Below are positions 7,054 to 15,263 of a stretch of 64,000 nucleotides of DNA, piece after piece. Positions within the stretch are counted from its first letter, which is position 1. Each line of letters opens with the position of its first letter. A program made the translations under genes and the position numbers. This DNA comes from Clostridia bacterium (lineage in GTDB: Bacteria > Bacillota > Clostridia > Christensenellales > Borkfalkiaceae). The DNA lies in NCBI GenBank assembly GCA_017508485.1, contig JAFVYV010000012.1:91679-155678 (forward strand), read 5' to 3'. The notes below the pieces were generated by a model. The model saw only the letters and a list, made by a program, of their open reading frames with translations, ran no database searches and had not been told where the DNA came from.

Positions 7054-8097
7054 ATGAAAAAAAGAATTTTATGCTTTCTTCTATCGGCTATAACCCTTTG
7101 TTCGCTTTTAACGGGGTGTCAGCCAAGACTTAAAAAGTTTTCTGCCTATGAATTCGGGTTATTTGACACAATTGGGGCAATAACCGGGTATGAAGAAAGT
7201 GAAGAAGAATTTAACAAAGTTAAAACGGAAATTTTTAATATATTAAGAGAATATCACCAGCTTTTTGATATTTACGCCGTGTATCCTGAAAAAACCAACC
7301 TTTGCACCATAAACAACGTAAAAAATGGCGAAGTGGCAACAACGGTTGACAAAAAAATTGTGGATATGCTTTCCTTTTCAAAAGATGCGTATACTTTAAC
7401 CAACGGCAGGGTAAACGTTTGTATGGGTAGCGTACTTTCTATTTGGCACGACTATCGTGAAGAAGGAAGTGATGAGCCTTGGAACGCAAAACTTCCACCT
7501 ATGGATGATTTAGTTAAGGCTAACGAACACACTTCTATTGAAAATTTGGTTATTGATAAGGAAAATTTAACGGTAAAAATAACCGACCCTAATTGCAGGT
7601 TAGACGTAGGTGCTATTGCAAAAGGTTATGCAGTTGAAAGAGTGGCTGAATATTTAGAAAGTATAGGCAAAACGAACTATCTATTAAATATCGGTGGCAA
7701 CGTTAGGGCTATTGGCACAAAAGGGGACGGTACGCCTTGGCTTGCAGGGCTTGAAGACCCAAGTGGGGAAAAAGATTTTCTTGATATTTTAGAACTAAAA
7801 GACCTATCACTTGTAACAAGTGGTTCTTACCAAAGATATTACTACGTTGACGGCAAAACTTATCACCATATAATTGATAAAGATACGCTTATGCCTTCAA
7901 CCGGCTTAACGGCAGTTTCAGTTTTAACTAAAGATAGTGGGCTTGGCGACGCACTTTCAACTTCATTATTTTGTATGAGTGTTGAAGATGGTTTAGCGCT
8001 AGTTGAAAGTTTAGAGGGCGTTGAAGCAAGGTGGCTAACGGAAAGTGGTGAAACTTTTTATTCAACGGGCTTTAGTCAATATATTGTAAAAGAATAA
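7054..8097 (+). CDS. apbE: FAD:protein FMN transferase (ApbE family lipoprotein)
   Basis: ApbE enzymes move FMN from FAD onto a threonine of RnfG, RnfD, NqrB/C and other secreted flavoproteins. The 347-residue protein has a lipoprotein signal ending LLTGC (Cys22), so it acts outside the membrane. Family motifs present are RLDVGAIAKGYA, LLNIGGNVRAIG, VTSGSYQRYYYVDGKTYHHIIDKDT and the Mg2+-site region DALSTSLF. Likely substrates in this window are RnfD, RnfG and perhaps the adjacent two-repeat lipoprotein. The ribosome site is weak (TAAAGAG). A terminator lies just upstream, so it depends on readthrough or an unseen promoter. Confidence 0.94.
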   Translation: MKKRILCFLLSAITLCSLLTGCQPRLKKFSAYEFGLFDTIGAITGYEESEEEFNKVKTEIFNILREYHQLFDIYAVYPEKTNLCTINNVKNGEVATTVDKKIVDMLSFSKDAYTLTNGRVNVCMGSVLSIWHDYREEGSDEPWNAKLPPMDDLVKANEHTSIENLVIDKENLTVKITDPNCRLDVGAIAKGYAVERVAEYLESIGKTNYLLNIGGNVRAIGTKGDGTPWLAGLEDPSGEKDFLDILELKDLSLVTSGSYQRYYYVDGKTYHHIIDKDTLMPSTGLTAVSVLTKDSGLGDALSTSLFCMSVEDGLALVESLEGVEARWLTESGETFYSTGFSQYIVKE

Positions 8098-8143
8098 AAT
8101 TAAAGCACTTAAAACTAAAAGTAAAGTGTGTAAACAACAAATA

Positions 8144-8172
8144 AAAAAGGAGCAAAAATTTTGCTCCTTTTT
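8144..8172. terminator. Bidirectional terminator between apbE and the DUF378 gene
   Basis: AAAAAGGAGCAAAA pairs with TTTTGCTCCTTTTT with almost no loop. A/T tracts on both sides make it usable by the two convergent genes. Confidence 0.8.
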
Positions 8173-8179
8173 CTTATTC

Positions 8180-8386
8180 TTATAATTCTCTAAAAGGTTT
8201 TCTTGAACACGCCCAGAAGATTAACCATAATCCAGCAAGACCTACAAGAATATAAACAATATTTGCAACGACGGCTAAGCCACCTGTTAAAAATGAAACA
8301 AGGTTAACGCCGAAGATACCAACGGCAAGCCAAACGATTGCGCCTATTAAAACTAAAATAAAAGAAATAATCGTTGTAGTTTTCAT
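8180..8386 (-). CDS. DUF378-like small membrane protein
   Basis: A 68-residue protein with two membrane helices separated by a short turn (sequence order: IISFILVLIGAIVWLAVGIF, then IVYILVGLAGLWLIFW). Size, the IGA-W-VGIFG pattern and the YILVGLAGL motif match the DUF378 family of small bacterial inner membrane proteins, function unknown. A clear AAAGGAG site precedes the ATG. It lies 46 bases downstream of another minus-strand gene and could share its transcript. Confidence 0.75.
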   Translation of the reverse strand: MKTTTIISFILVLIGAIVWLAVGIFGVNLVSFLTGGLAVVANIVYILVGLAGLWLIFWACSRKPFREL

Positions 8387-8432
8387 ATTTTTCTCCTTTA
8401 CTTATATTGTTTGCAAAAGAGAAAAATATATA

Positions 8433-8696
8433 CTATCTGCCAAAAATATTTTCTAAAACAAGTTTATCAAAACCAATTTCTTCAACAAAATCGTCTTTAG
8501 TAAAGCGAACGAAGTTGTATTTTGCATAGTTAAAAATATGCGTTTTTATAACGACAGGGGTTGGAATATCAAGTTCTCCACAAATTTCCGTAACGTAGTC
8601 AAAAAACTTAGAATAGTCCATACTTTCCACCTTTTCCAGCACGAAGGAACGCAAAATTTTATCTTCTTTTAATATCTTTCCCCAAATTTTTATCAT
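8433..8696 (-). CDS. Hypothetical protein, 87 aa
   Basis: A small soluble protein, mixed alpha/beta in appearance, with no signal peptide or membrane segment. I do not recognise a family. A strong AAAGGAG ribosome site precedes the ATG, and codon use matches the surrounding genes, which supports it being real. It diverges from the lrp-like gene, whose promoter begins only 60 bases away, so it could share regulation with lrp. No catalytic motif is visible. Confidence 0.7.
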   Translation of the reverse strand: MIKIWGKILKEDKILRSFVLEKVESMDYSKFFDYVTEICGELDIPTPVVIKTHIFNYAKYNFVRFTKDDFVEEIGFDKLVLENIFGR

Positions 8697-8755
8697 AATA
8701 ACTCCTTTTTACCAACAAATTGTACCACAAAAAAGCCGTTATTTCAAGTTAGCAG

Positions 8756-8784
8756 TTGACAAAAGTGACATTTTGGCTTAAAAT
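8756..8784 (+). promoter_or_regulatory. Consensus promoter of the Lrp-family regulator
   Basis: TTGACA (8756-8761), a 17-base spacer and TAAAAT (8779-8784). Because the -35 lies here, the in-frame TTG at 8756 cannot be the translation start. The ATG at 8819, about 28 bases after the expected transcription start and preceded by GTGGGAG, is the start. Confidence 0.82.
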
Positions 8785-8818
8785 ATTTCTATTAAGAATA
8801 AAGTGGGAGTTTTTTGAA

Positions 8819-9301
8819 ATGGAAAAATTAAAAAACAGTCTTATTAAACTACTTTCTGACAATGCAAGATATTCTTTTAAGGAACTTTCTTTAATGCTTG
8901 GCGTTGATGAAATTACTATTAAAAGAGCAGTTGAAGAAATGGAAAACGAAGGAGTTATAGTTAAATACGCCCTTATCGTTAATGCAGAAAAATTGCCTGA
9001 AGAAAAGGTAGAAGCGTTAATTGAAATTAAGGTTGTACCTCAAAAACTAAAAGGTTTTGAGGCTATTGCTGATGAAATTTGTGAGTTTAAGGAAGTTAAA
9101 AGTTTATACCTTATGAGTGGTGGCTTTGACCTTGCTGTTTTTGTTGAAGGTAAGTCTATTACAGACGTTTCAAAAATCGTTTCAGAAAAACTTGCAGTTA
9201 TTGACGGCGTTTTAGGGCTTCAAACACACTTTATTTTGAAAAAGTATAAAATTGAAGGTCAAATGACTAAAAAAGTAGAAGATAAAAGAGAGTTAATTTA
9301 G
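8819..9301 (+). CDS. Lrp/AsnC family transcriptional regulator
   Basis: A 160-residue regulator with an N-terminal winged helix-turn-helix (SFKELSLMLGVDEITIKRAVEEMENEGVI region) and a C-terminal ligand-sensing RAM/Lrp domain containing the LYLMSGGFDLAVFVEG segment. Members bind amino acids and control amino-acid metabolism genes. The aminotransferase gene follows 6 bases downstream, so the regulator probably controls that operon and itself, as in many Lrp-aminotransferase pairs. The start was chosen from the promoter and ribosome site. Confidence 0.9.
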   Translation: MEKLKNSLIKLLSDNARYSFKELSLMLGVDEITIKRAVEEMENEGVIVKYALIVNAEKLPEEKVEALIEIKVVPQKLKGFEAIADEICEFKEVKSLYLMSGGFDLAVFVEGKSITDVSKIVSEKLAVIDGVLGLQTHFILKKYKIEGQMTKKVEDKRELI

Positions 9302-9307
9302 GCGTTT

Positions 9308-10480
9308 ATGAGAACTTTTGTATCAAAAAGGGCTAGTGAATTAAAACCTAGTGGAATTAGAAAATTTTTTGATATAGTTGCAACACAAAAGGACGTTATA
9401 TCTTTAGGGGTAGGCGAGCCTGATTTTATCACGCCTTGGGAAATTCGCACGGCAGGTATTAACGCAATTAAAAAAGGATACACTCAATATACTTCTAACA
9501 GCGGGTTATTAGAACTTAGAAAGGAAATTTCTATTTATTTAAAAAACCGTTTTAACGTAGATTTTAAGGAAAATGAAATGGTAATCACCGTTGGCGCAAG
9601 TGAAGGTATTGACCTATCGCTTCGTGCTATCGTTGACGAAGGGGACGAAGTTTTAGTTCCTGACCCAAGTTACGTTTCATACAGTCCTATTATAGAATTA
9701 GTTGGTGGAAAAGCCGTTTCAGTTCCTTGCTCTGGTGAAAACGGATTTAAACTTTTACCAGAAATGCTTGAAAAGGTTATTACTAAAAAAACAAAGGCAA
9801 TAATCTTCCCTTACCCAAACAACCCAACGGGTGGCATTATGGAAAAGGAATATATAGATGCGCTAATTCCTATTATATTAAAACACGATTTACTTGTTAT
9901 TTCTGATGAAATTTATGCAGAACTAACTTACGGCACAAAACACTATTCAATTTGTTCAGTACCTGAACTAAAGGATAGGGTGGTTTTAATAAGTGGTTTT
10001 TCAAAAGCATTTGCAATGACCGGTTGGAGAGTTGGTTTTATTGCAGGACCTAAAGAAGTTATGTCTGCAGTTCTTAAAATTCACCAATACGGCGCAATAT
10101 GTGCTCCTATCTTTTCACAATACGCAGCACTTGAAGGGCTTGTTGATGGAAAGAAAGATGATTTTGCTACGATAAACTATATGACGGAAGAATACGACGT
10201 TAGAAGAAAGTTTATGTACAAATCTTTTATAGAAATGGGTCTTGACTGTTTTGAACCAAAAGGTGCTTTTTACATATTCCCTTCAGTAAAATCGCTTGGC
10301 ATAACTGGTGATGAGTTTGCTGAAAAACTACTAAAAGAAGAAAATGTTGCAGTCGTATCAGGTAGTGCATTTGGCGACTGTGGAAAATATTTTATAAGAT
10401 GTTCTTATGCATATTCAATGGAAAATCTTGTAAAGGCAATGGCAAAAATTAAAAACTTCGTTGAAAGATGCAAAAAATGA
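9308..10480 (+). CDS. Pyridoxal phosphate class I aminotransferase
   Basis: A 390-residue fold-type I aminotransferase. Visible motifs are YTSNSGLLELRKEIS near the N-terminus, the PNNPTGG substrate/cofactor motif, SDEIYAEL, and the PLP-lysine motif SGFSKAFAMTGWRVGF; a C-terminal FIRCSYAYS arginine region should bind the substrate carboxylate. It most resembles the aspartate/aromatic/alanine group, but the amino-acid specificity cannot be told from sequence alone. Cotranscribed with the Lrp regulator just upstream and followed by a terminator. Confidence 0.92.
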   Translation: MRTFVSKRASELKPSGIRKFFDIVATQKDVISLGVGEPDFITPWEIRTAGINAIKKGYTQYTSNSGLLELRKEISIYLKNRFNVDFKENEMVITVGASEGIDLSLRAIVDEGDEVLVPDPSYVSYSPIIELVGGKAVSVPCSGENGFKLLPEMLEKVITKKTKAIIFPYPNNPTGGIMEKEYIDALIPIILKHDLLVISDEIYAELTYGTKHYSICSVPELKDRVVLISGFSKAFAMTGWRVGFIAGPKEVMSAVLKIHQYGAICAPIFSQYAALEGLVDGKKDDFATINYMTEEYDVRRKFMYKSFIEMGLDCFEPKGAFYIFPSVKSLGITGDEFAEKLLKEENVAVVSGSAFGDCGKYFIRCSYAYSMENLVKAMAKIKNFVERCKK

Positions 10481-10481
10481 A

Positions 10482-10506
10482 AAGGACGGGGTTGCCCGTC
10501 TTTTTC
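10482..10506 (+). terminator. Terminator after the aminotransferase
   Basis: GACGGG and CCCGTC form the stem (10485-10500) with a 4-base loop, followed by TTTTT. It starts directly after the stop codon. Confidence 0.8.
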
Positions 10507-10537
10507 TACAAAAGAAAATTAGGTAAATTTATTATAT

Positions 10538-11683
10538 ATGGCAAAAAAGAAATGGATTAGAACAAGACATAAGGTTGTTAAATGGCTTTTACTTCCTTTT
10601 GTTAATATGTTCGCAAAAAGCAAAGTAAAACTTCATAAAAAAATGCTTTCGCTTGAAAAGGGCAAGCCTTGTTTAGTGCTTTACAACCACCAAACCAATT
10701 TTGACCCTTTTTTAGTTGCCCTTATTATGGGTAAAAGAGATTTTTATTACGTAGCAAGTGAACACATTTTCTCAAAAGGGTTTGCTAGTTCGCTACTTAA
10801 ATACTTTATTGCGCCTATTCCATTTTTGAAGGCTGGTGTTAACACTTCTTCTATAATGAACTGTGGTAGAGTTGTTAGAGAAGGTGGCTCAATAGTTATT
10901 TCTCCTGAAGGGAACAGAACTTACACGGGGGAAACGACGACTATTAAAGACACCATAGTAAAGTTTGTTAGATTTTTGAAAATTCCTGTTGTTTTAGTTA
11001 ACATTAAAGGTAATTATTCTTGCCGTCCACGTTGGGCAAAATCTAAAAGAAAGGGTGAAGTTTTTGTTGAACCTGTTAAAATTTTACGAAAGGAAGAATA
11101 CGACAACTTTACTGATGAAGAACTTTTAGATATTATAAGAGAAACCCTTTATATTAACGAAAGTGATAGTGGTGTTTACTACAAAAACAGAAGAAAGAAC
11201 AACGCAGAATATTTAGAAAGATTTTTATACGTTTGCCCTAACTGTGGTTTAGTTCATTTTGCTTCAAAGGGTAATAAGGTTAGTTGTAATAAGTGTGGCT
11301 TAACGGCAACCTTAGACGACTATAAAAAGTTTAGTGGCGTACAATTTACTCACTTAAAAGAGTGGGGGGACTATCAACAAGAGTTTATTAAAACGGTTAA
11401 TTCAAACGACCAACTTATAACCGACACGGCCAATCTTTATGAAAACGAAAGGGAAAAAAGGCTTAAACTTATCAAAAAAGGTGCTACTTTAGGGCTGTTT
11501 ATAGATAAGTTAAGGATAGACGACAAAGAGTTTAACTTTGCTGACCTTGACGGTATGGACGTTGTTGGGGATAACGTTTTATATTTCCACCACGATAGAA
11601 AGACCTATCGTATAGACGGTGGCGCAAGATTTAACGCAGTAAAATACGTTGCGTTTTACAACAAATTTAAGGGGGACAACTAA
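10538..11683 (+). CDS. PlsC-type acyltransferase with C-terminal zinc ribbon
   Basis: The N-terminal half is a 1-acylglycerol-3-phosphate acyltransferase (PlsC) domain: catalytic NHQTNFD (His51, Asp56) and acceptor-site SPEGNRTYTGE (about residues 122-132). Such enzymes make phosphatidic acid at the inner membrane face. The protein is 381 residues, longer than a plain PlsC (about 200-250). A zinc ribbon with two CxxC pairs (CPNCG and CNKCG, about residues 233-256) follows, then a beta-rich C-terminal domain of unknown type, perhaps PH-like. The start has only a weak ribosome site. The gene overlaps the glutamate symporter start (TAATG). Confidence 0.82.
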   Translation: MAKKKWIRTRHKVVKWLLLPFVNMFAKSKVKLHKKMLSLEKGKPCLVLYNHQTNFDPFLVALIMGKRDFYYVASEHIFSKGFASSLLKYFIAPIPFLKAGVNTSSIMNCGRVVREGGSIVISPEGNRTYTGETTTIKDTIVKFVRFLKIPVVLVNIKGNYSCRPRWAKSKRKGEVFVEPVKILRKEEYDNFTDEELLDIIRETLYINESDSGVYYKNRRKNNAEYLERFLYVCPNCGLVHFASKGNKVSCNKCGLTATLDDYKKFSGVQFTHLKEWGDYQQEFIKTVNSNDQLITDTANLYENEREKRLKLIKKGATLGLFIDKLRIDDKEFNFADLDGMDVVGDNVLYFHHDRKTYRIDGGARFNAVKYVAFYNKFKGDN

Positions 11684-13122
11684 TGAGTACAGGTAGTTTT
11701 TACGATTTAGAAGTATGGTCTTTTATAGTTATTATTGCAATACTTTGCGGTGCCGTGCTACTTGCAAACGTACTTAAAAGATTTATTAAACCGTTAAGGG
11801 AAAGTTTAATACCAAATTCCGTTTTAGGTGGTATTATTCTTTTAATAATTTCAACCATTTGTTATTTTGCGTTTGGAGATTATCTATTTAATTTAGATTT
11901 ATTCAACGTTTCAAGCGAATTTACGGGTATGCAAACTTTAGAAGTTATAACCTACCACGCACTAGCAATCGGCTTTATTGCAATGGGACTTAGAACTAAT
12001 GAAAGAAAGTTAACAAAAGCCCGTTCTGGTGAAATTTTTGATACTGGTGTTTTAACCGTTTCAACCTATTTAATTCAAGTTATAGTAGGGTTAATTATTA
12101 CAATAATTGCCGCTTTATTTATTACAGGCATTATACCTGCAGGTGGAATACTACTTGCTTTTGGTTTTGGTCAAGGTACTGGTCAAGCACTAAACTATGG
12201 TAAAATTTATGAAAAGGTTGTAGAAGACGGCATAGGCGTTTCTAATTTTGTAGGTGGTGCAAACTTTGGTTTAACTATTGCAGCACTTGGCTTTTTAGCG
12301 GCGGCTATCGGTGGCGTAATCTTCCTTAACGTAATGAAGGCTAAAGGCAAAATAAAGGTTGTTCCTGAAGACGTAAGAAAAGAAATGGAAGAAGCCGTTC
12401 ACGGCGAAAATGAAATTACTTCAAGTGGTTCAATGGATAAACTTACCGTTCAAATCGGTGCAGTTATGCTTGTTTATGCCCTTTCTTTTGGCTTAATGTA
12501 CGCGTTATCTTTAATAGGCACGGGCGTTGGCAATATTGTTTTTGGTTTTAACTTCCTTATCGGTACGGTTTTAACAATTCCTGTTAAGGCAATTATAAAA
12601 AAGTTAAGAGCAAAAGGGGTAATGAAAAAAGATTACATAAACAACTATATGATGAATCGTATAGGTGGTTTTGCTTTTGACGTTATGATAGTTGCAGGTA
12701 TCGGCGCAATTCAAATACATATGATTAAAGACTACTGGCTAGTTCTTATTATAATGGCGCTTGTTGGTGCAGTTACAACTTTTGCTTATACAAGAATTTG
12801 TTGTAATAAACTTTTCAAAGGTTATGCAAACGAACAATTCTTAGCATCTTACGGTATGTTAACTGGTACTGCAAGTACTGGTATGATACTACTACGTGAA
12901 ATTGACCCTGACTTAAAAACTCCTGCGTCTGAAAACTTAGTATATCAAAACCTACCTGCAATTGCATTTGGTTTTCCTATAATGATACTTGCAAACCTTG
13001 CCCCACAAAGCCCTATGATGACTTACATAGTGCTAGGCATAGTTGTAGTTTTATTCGTTTTACTAAATATAATTTTATTTAGAAGGTCAATCTTTAAAAG
13101 AAAGAAAAAGTTAAAAGAATAA
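11683..13122 (+). CDS. Sodium/glutamate symporter (GltS-type)
   Basis: A 479-residue polytopic membrane protein with about ten or more helices. The duplicated GltS architecture is visible: GFGQGTGQALNYGKIYE in the first half and LTGTASTGMILLREIDP in the second, both substrate/ion-binding re-entrant-loop regions. GltS imports glutamate with Na+. That is compatible with the isocitrate dehydrogenase and aconitase-like genes elsewhere in the window, but no direct link is shown. It is coupled to the acyltransferase by a TAATG overlap and followed by a bidirectional terminator. Exact substrate is inferred. Confidence 0.85.
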   Translation: MSTGSFYDLEVWSFIVIIAILCGAVLLANVLKRFIKPLRESLIPNSVLGGIILLIISTICYFAFGDYLFNLDLFNVSSEFTGMQTLEVITYHALAIGFIAMGLRTNERKLTKARSGEIFDTGVLTVSTYLIQVIVGLIITIIAALFITGIIPAGGILLAFGFGQGTGQALNYGKIYEKVVEDGIGVSNFVGGANFGLTIAALGFLAAAIGGVIFLNVMKAKGKIKVVPEDVRKEMEEAVHGENEITSSGSMDKLTVQIGAVMLVYALSFGLMYALSLIGTGVGNIVFGFNFLIGTVLTIPVKAIIKKLRAKGVMKKDYINNYMMNRIGGFAFDVMIVAGIGAIQIHMIKDYWLVLIIMALVGAVTTFAYTRICCNKLFKGYANEQFLASYGMLTGTASTGMILLREIDPDLKTPASENLVYQNLPAIAFGFPIMILANLAPQSPMMTYIVLGIVVVLFVLLNIILFRRSIFKRKKKLKE

Positions 13123-13146
13123 AATTAAATATTAAAGGCAAATAAA

Positions 13147-13176
13147 AAAGCCCTTGCGTTTAAGCGTAAGGGCTTT
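13147..13176. terminator. Bidirectional terminator
   Basis: AAAGCCCTT (13147-13155) pairs with AAGGGCTTT (13168-13176), with an inner GCG/CGC extension. It serves the glutamate symporter and the convergent minus-strand gene. Confidence 0.8.
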
Positions 13177-13191
13177 AATTTTTGTGACTAG

Positions 13192-13761
13192 TTATTTTAG
13201 GTTTTGAATAGTTTGTCTAATAGTTGCTAACACCATAGAGATATAGGTGCTTGGAACGGCTTTTGCTTCATTAGTTGTAGATGCGCCGTCTGCGTGGCTT
13301 AGTATAACGGAAATAGCGGCTACTTTTTCACAAAGGATTGTTTCTAAATCAAGGTCAACGGAATAGTCCATTGTAACAAAACCGTTGATAAATTCGTGCG
13401 CAAGTCTATCCATGTGTTGCCTATTATTTTCAAGCCAACTTCTAAGAACACCTGCACCTGCGTAGTAAACGTTTTCCCAAGTGAATTTAGTTTGGTAAAA
13501 ACTATTGATATAGTCAATTAGGTCGCCGTGTTGAGGCGTACCTTTTATAAGAAGAAGTTCATTTTCATTAACGTTGCCGTCGGCAGCGGCTAACTCTAAA
13601 AGAGAGTATTGCATAATGCAGTCAAACTGAGAGCAAAAGGTTTGTGCGCTAAAGTCGTGACCTTGTGTTTTATAATAATTTTCTAAAGTTTCACCAATGC
13701 CTAAAATAAGTTCTTTTGCATTATCGTAAGCAAGGATAAAATGATTAACTAATTCTTCCAT
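13192..13761 (-). CDS. Hypothetical protein, 189 aa, helical
   Basis: A soluble, largely helical protein with no signal peptide. The stretch LELAAADGNVNENELLLIK resembles the acidic calcium-like loop of TerB-type (tellurite-resistance/co-chaperone-like) domains, but the match is short and the family is not certain. A GGGG-containing ribosome site precedes the ATG, and hairpins close it on both sides, so it is probably a monocistronic gene. I do not assign a function. Confidence 0.7.
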   Translation of the reverse strand: MEELVNHFILAYDNAKELILGIGETLENYYKTQGHDFSAQTFCSQFDCIMQYSLLELAAADGNVNENELLLIKGTPQHGDLIDYINSFYQTKFTWENVYYAGAGVLRSWLENNRQHMDRLAHEFINGFVTMDYSVDLDLETILCEKVAAISVILSHADGASTTNEAKAVPSTYISMVLATIRQTIQNLK

Positions 13762-13836
13762 AATTTTCCCCTTTTTTTTTACAAGTATATATTAAAGCAG
13801 GGTTTTTGTCAATGTCAAAAAATTTTTGGTAGTTTA

Positions 13837-13861
13837 AAAGCCCCTTGCAAAAAGGGGCTTT
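13837..13861. terminator. Hairpin between thiT and the 189-aa gene
   Basis: AAAGCCCCTT and AAGGGGCTTT form a stem with a short loop. T tracts occur on both sides; on the minus strand it terminates thiT. Confidence 0.7.
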
Positions 13862-13885
13862 AATTTTTTGGAAGTTAGTTAAAAA

Positions 13886-15022
13886 CTATTTATTAAGTTC
13901 TTTTCTAAACGCTTTTGATGATAGTAGTATTAAGCCAACAACTATAACTAAAGCGATATCTATAAACACGTAAAGGTTATAAACTGCGCTGTAAGTTAAA
14001 AAGTTAGTTGCGCCAGAATCTGCTGCGTATGCGCCAAAGGCAAACACGCCTGAAATAACGTGTGCAACATATCTAAACGTACCAGTTAAAGTTGCGCCGA
14101 TTGTGAACTTTAACATAGGCTTGTTGGTTAGTGCGTTTAGGTCGGTTAGTAAACCAGATAGCGCTATCATTGAAAAGGCGATAGGGTAGTCAAGTAAGAA
14201 TTGTGCAGGGTGAACTATAAATGGGTCTTGAATTGCTTGAAGTAAACCGTAAACAAAACCAACTACTAAACCTTTTTTCATACCGTAAGTGTAAGCAAAT
14301 AAGCAGATAGGTAAGAAAGATACTAAAGTAATTGAACCACCTTGTAGCCAAGCGCCTTCAAACTTAACGTAAGAAAGAACGAAAGATAGTGCAACTGAAA
14401 CACCTGCAAAGGCAATACATCTTGAGTCAAAAGGCTTTTTGTTTTTTCTGCCAACTATAAATGCCGTTGCAACGACAATAGCAATTAAAAGTCCTGCAAA
14501 AGTGTAAAGCATAGGTGAACTTAACTTGCCGTAATCACCCGTATAATAGCCGTCGCCAACAATGTTTTTAGCATAGAAAATTGCAATTAAAACTATAGTT
14601 ACAATTAGTGCTACGCCACAAACGGCAAAAACTACTATAGAAACCTTTTTAGTAAGTTCTGGCTTTTTCTTACCTATAATAAATAGGGTAATTAAGCCGA
14701 TTAAGGTTAATAAAAGGGTAACTAACACAGGAATAAACACAAACGGAACGATGTTTTTGCTTACCCAGTTGTCTTCAAGGTAGCCACCTGAAAACTTCTT
14801 TACAATTTCAAGTACGACAAGGGCTATACCCATAATTAGTGCGTAAACAACTGCTACGCTACCAAAAGTTTTTGCTACTTCTGATTTTGTGTAACTTTCT
14901 TTTTTGTTAAAGAAAACTACTATTAAACTTAAAATCATAGTACCAAGTACGCCTACGCTAATCCATTTAGCAATAGGTTCTACCACGTCAAAAAGATAGT
15001 TTGACGCCAAATTAAATAACAT
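13886..15022 (-). CDS. thiT: ThiT-type thiamine ECF transporter S component with long membrane N-terminal extension
   Basis: The C-terminal part (about residues 199-378) is a ThiT-like S component: six helices with the LPICLFAYTYGMKKGLVVG, QDPFIVHPAQFLLDYPIAF and HVISGVFAFGAYA regions, known to bind thiamine and to work with the shared EcfA/A'/T module, which is not in this window. A plain ThiT has about 180-200 residues; this one has 378. The extra N-terminal about 195 residues hold roughly five membrane helices of unknown role. A TPP riboswitch and terminator lie directly upstream on the same strand, which independently supports the thiamine assignment. It has a strong AAGGAGG site. Confidence 0.9.
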   Translation of the reverse strand: MLFNLASNYLFDVVEPIAKWISVGVLGTMILSLIVVFFNKKESYTKSEVAKTFGSVAVVYALIMGIALVVLEIVKKFSGGYLEDNWVSKNIVPFVFIPVLVTLLLTLIGLITLFIIGKKKPELTKKVSIVVFAVCGVALIVTIVLIAIFYAKNIVGDGYYTGDYGKLSSPMLYTFAGLLIAIVVATAFIVGRKNKKPFDSRCIAFAGVSVALSFVLSYVKFEGAWLQGGSITLVSFLPICLFAYTYGMKKGLVVGFVYGLLQAIQDPFIVHPAQFLLDYPIAFSMIALSGLLTDLNALTNKPMLKFTIGATLTGTFRYVAHVISGVFAFGAYAADSGATNFLTYSAVYNLYVFIDIALVIVVGLILLSSKAFRKELNK

Positions 15023-15046
15023 AAAACCTCCTTCTACTCGCTACTA

Positions 15047-15077
15047 AGAAAAAAAGCACCTAAACTTAGGTGCTTTT
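15047..15077 (-). terminator. Intrinsic terminator of the TPP riboswitch
   Basis: AAAAGCACCTAA (15052-15063) and TTAGGTGCTTTT (15066-15077) form a near-perfect 12-base-pair hairpin with a U run toward thiT on the minus strand. It is the expression platform between the aptamer and the gene. Confidence 0.85.
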
Positions 15078-15093
15078 ACTTTTAAGTTTTATA

Positions 15094-15168
15094 ATCCAAC
15101 TTTTCCTTCAAGCATTACCTTGCGGATTCAATGGTATAATCTCAGCCAAGTGGCACCCATAGCGAATA
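15094..15168 (-). ncRNA. TPP (thiamine pyrophosphate) riboswitch
   Basis: On the minus strand the region reads a GGGTGCC segment, the invariant GGCTGAGA core (plus-strand TCTCAG at 15140-15145), and later a GGTAATGC segment, matching TPP aptamer strands. The second binding half is less canonical than usual (CCGCAAGG in place of the common CTGATCTGG), so ends are approximate. With the downstream terminator it should shut off thiT when TPP is plentiful. Confidence 0.85.
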
Positions 15169-15263
15169 TTTAATTTTGATAAATTTATAATATCACTATT
15201 TACCCCTTGCGTCAAGTAATTTTTTGTGTTAAAATAAAATTCCTAAAATCAAAGGAGATTTTT

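Noticed and set aside
8756..8818. Upstream TTG start for the Lrp gene
   Set aside because: The codon lies within the -35 box of a consensus promoter; the ATG at 8819 has a ribosome site.
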